Of a stretch of DNA of 5,291 bases, positions 5,290 to 5,291 are shown piece by piece. The DNA is taken from assembly GCA_900772695.1 (NCBI GenBank), contig CAAGRO010000083.1, positions 1-5,291 of the forward strand. Direction: 5' to 3'. This DNA comes from an uncultured Oribacterium sp. (GTDB taxonomy: Bacteria; Bacillota; Clostridia; Lachnospirales; Lachnospiraceae). The stretch's first letter is position 1; every line of letters begins with the position of its first letter. Under the pieces are notes generated by a model. The model searched no databases, was not told the origin of the DNA, and was given only the letters and a program-made list of their open reading frames with translations. A program made the translations under genes and the position numbers.

Positions 5290-5291
5290 AA

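Overview
The window looks like an ordinary chromosomal housekeeping segment from a moderately GC-rich member of the Bacillota, most likely a gut-type Clostridia/Lachnospiraceae-like organism. The grounds are strong AGGAGG/GGAGG ribosome-binding sites, TATAAT-type promoter boxes, short intergenic regions with intrinsic terminators, and protein signatures in the glutaminyl-tRNA synthetase and asparagine synthase that I associate from memory with this group. The taxonomic call is inference. I see no phage, insertion sequence, CRISPR array, tRNA or rRNA.

Layout from left to right. Bases 1-631 (minus strand) carry the N-terminal half of a major facilitator superfamily (MFS) transporter; its C-terminal half lies beyond the left edge. 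Bases 632-930 form a divergent promoter region. It holds a well-supported extended -10 box for glnS, a weak candidate promoter for the transporter, and three copies of an 11-base word (GAAAAATGTGT) spaced exactly 33 bp apart. Bases 931-2637 (plus) are glnS. After 121 bp, which contain an extended -10 box and a near-perfect palindrome at its expected start site, comes a plus-strand gene (2759-3484) for a small membrane-anchored, coiled-coil-like, very acidic protein of unknown function. It ends at a textbook intrinsic terminator. Bases 3485-3628 lie between convergent genes and contain three separate hairpins. Bases 3629-5215 (minus) are a full-length glutamine-dependent asparagine synthase (asnB), and 5216-5291 is its leader.

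Functional links are modest. GlnRS charges tRNA-Gln directly with glutamine, and AsnB uses glutamine as nitrogen donor to make asparagine, so both draw on glutamine, but they are convergently oriented and are not one operon. The acidic protein may be co-expressed with glnS, since no terminator is visible between them, though it also appears to have its own promoter.

I did not find a convincing new multi-gene system. The items most worth a second look are the helically phased 33-bp repeats between the transporter and glnS, the palindrome overlapping the predicted start of the acidic-protein transcript, and the acidic protein itself.
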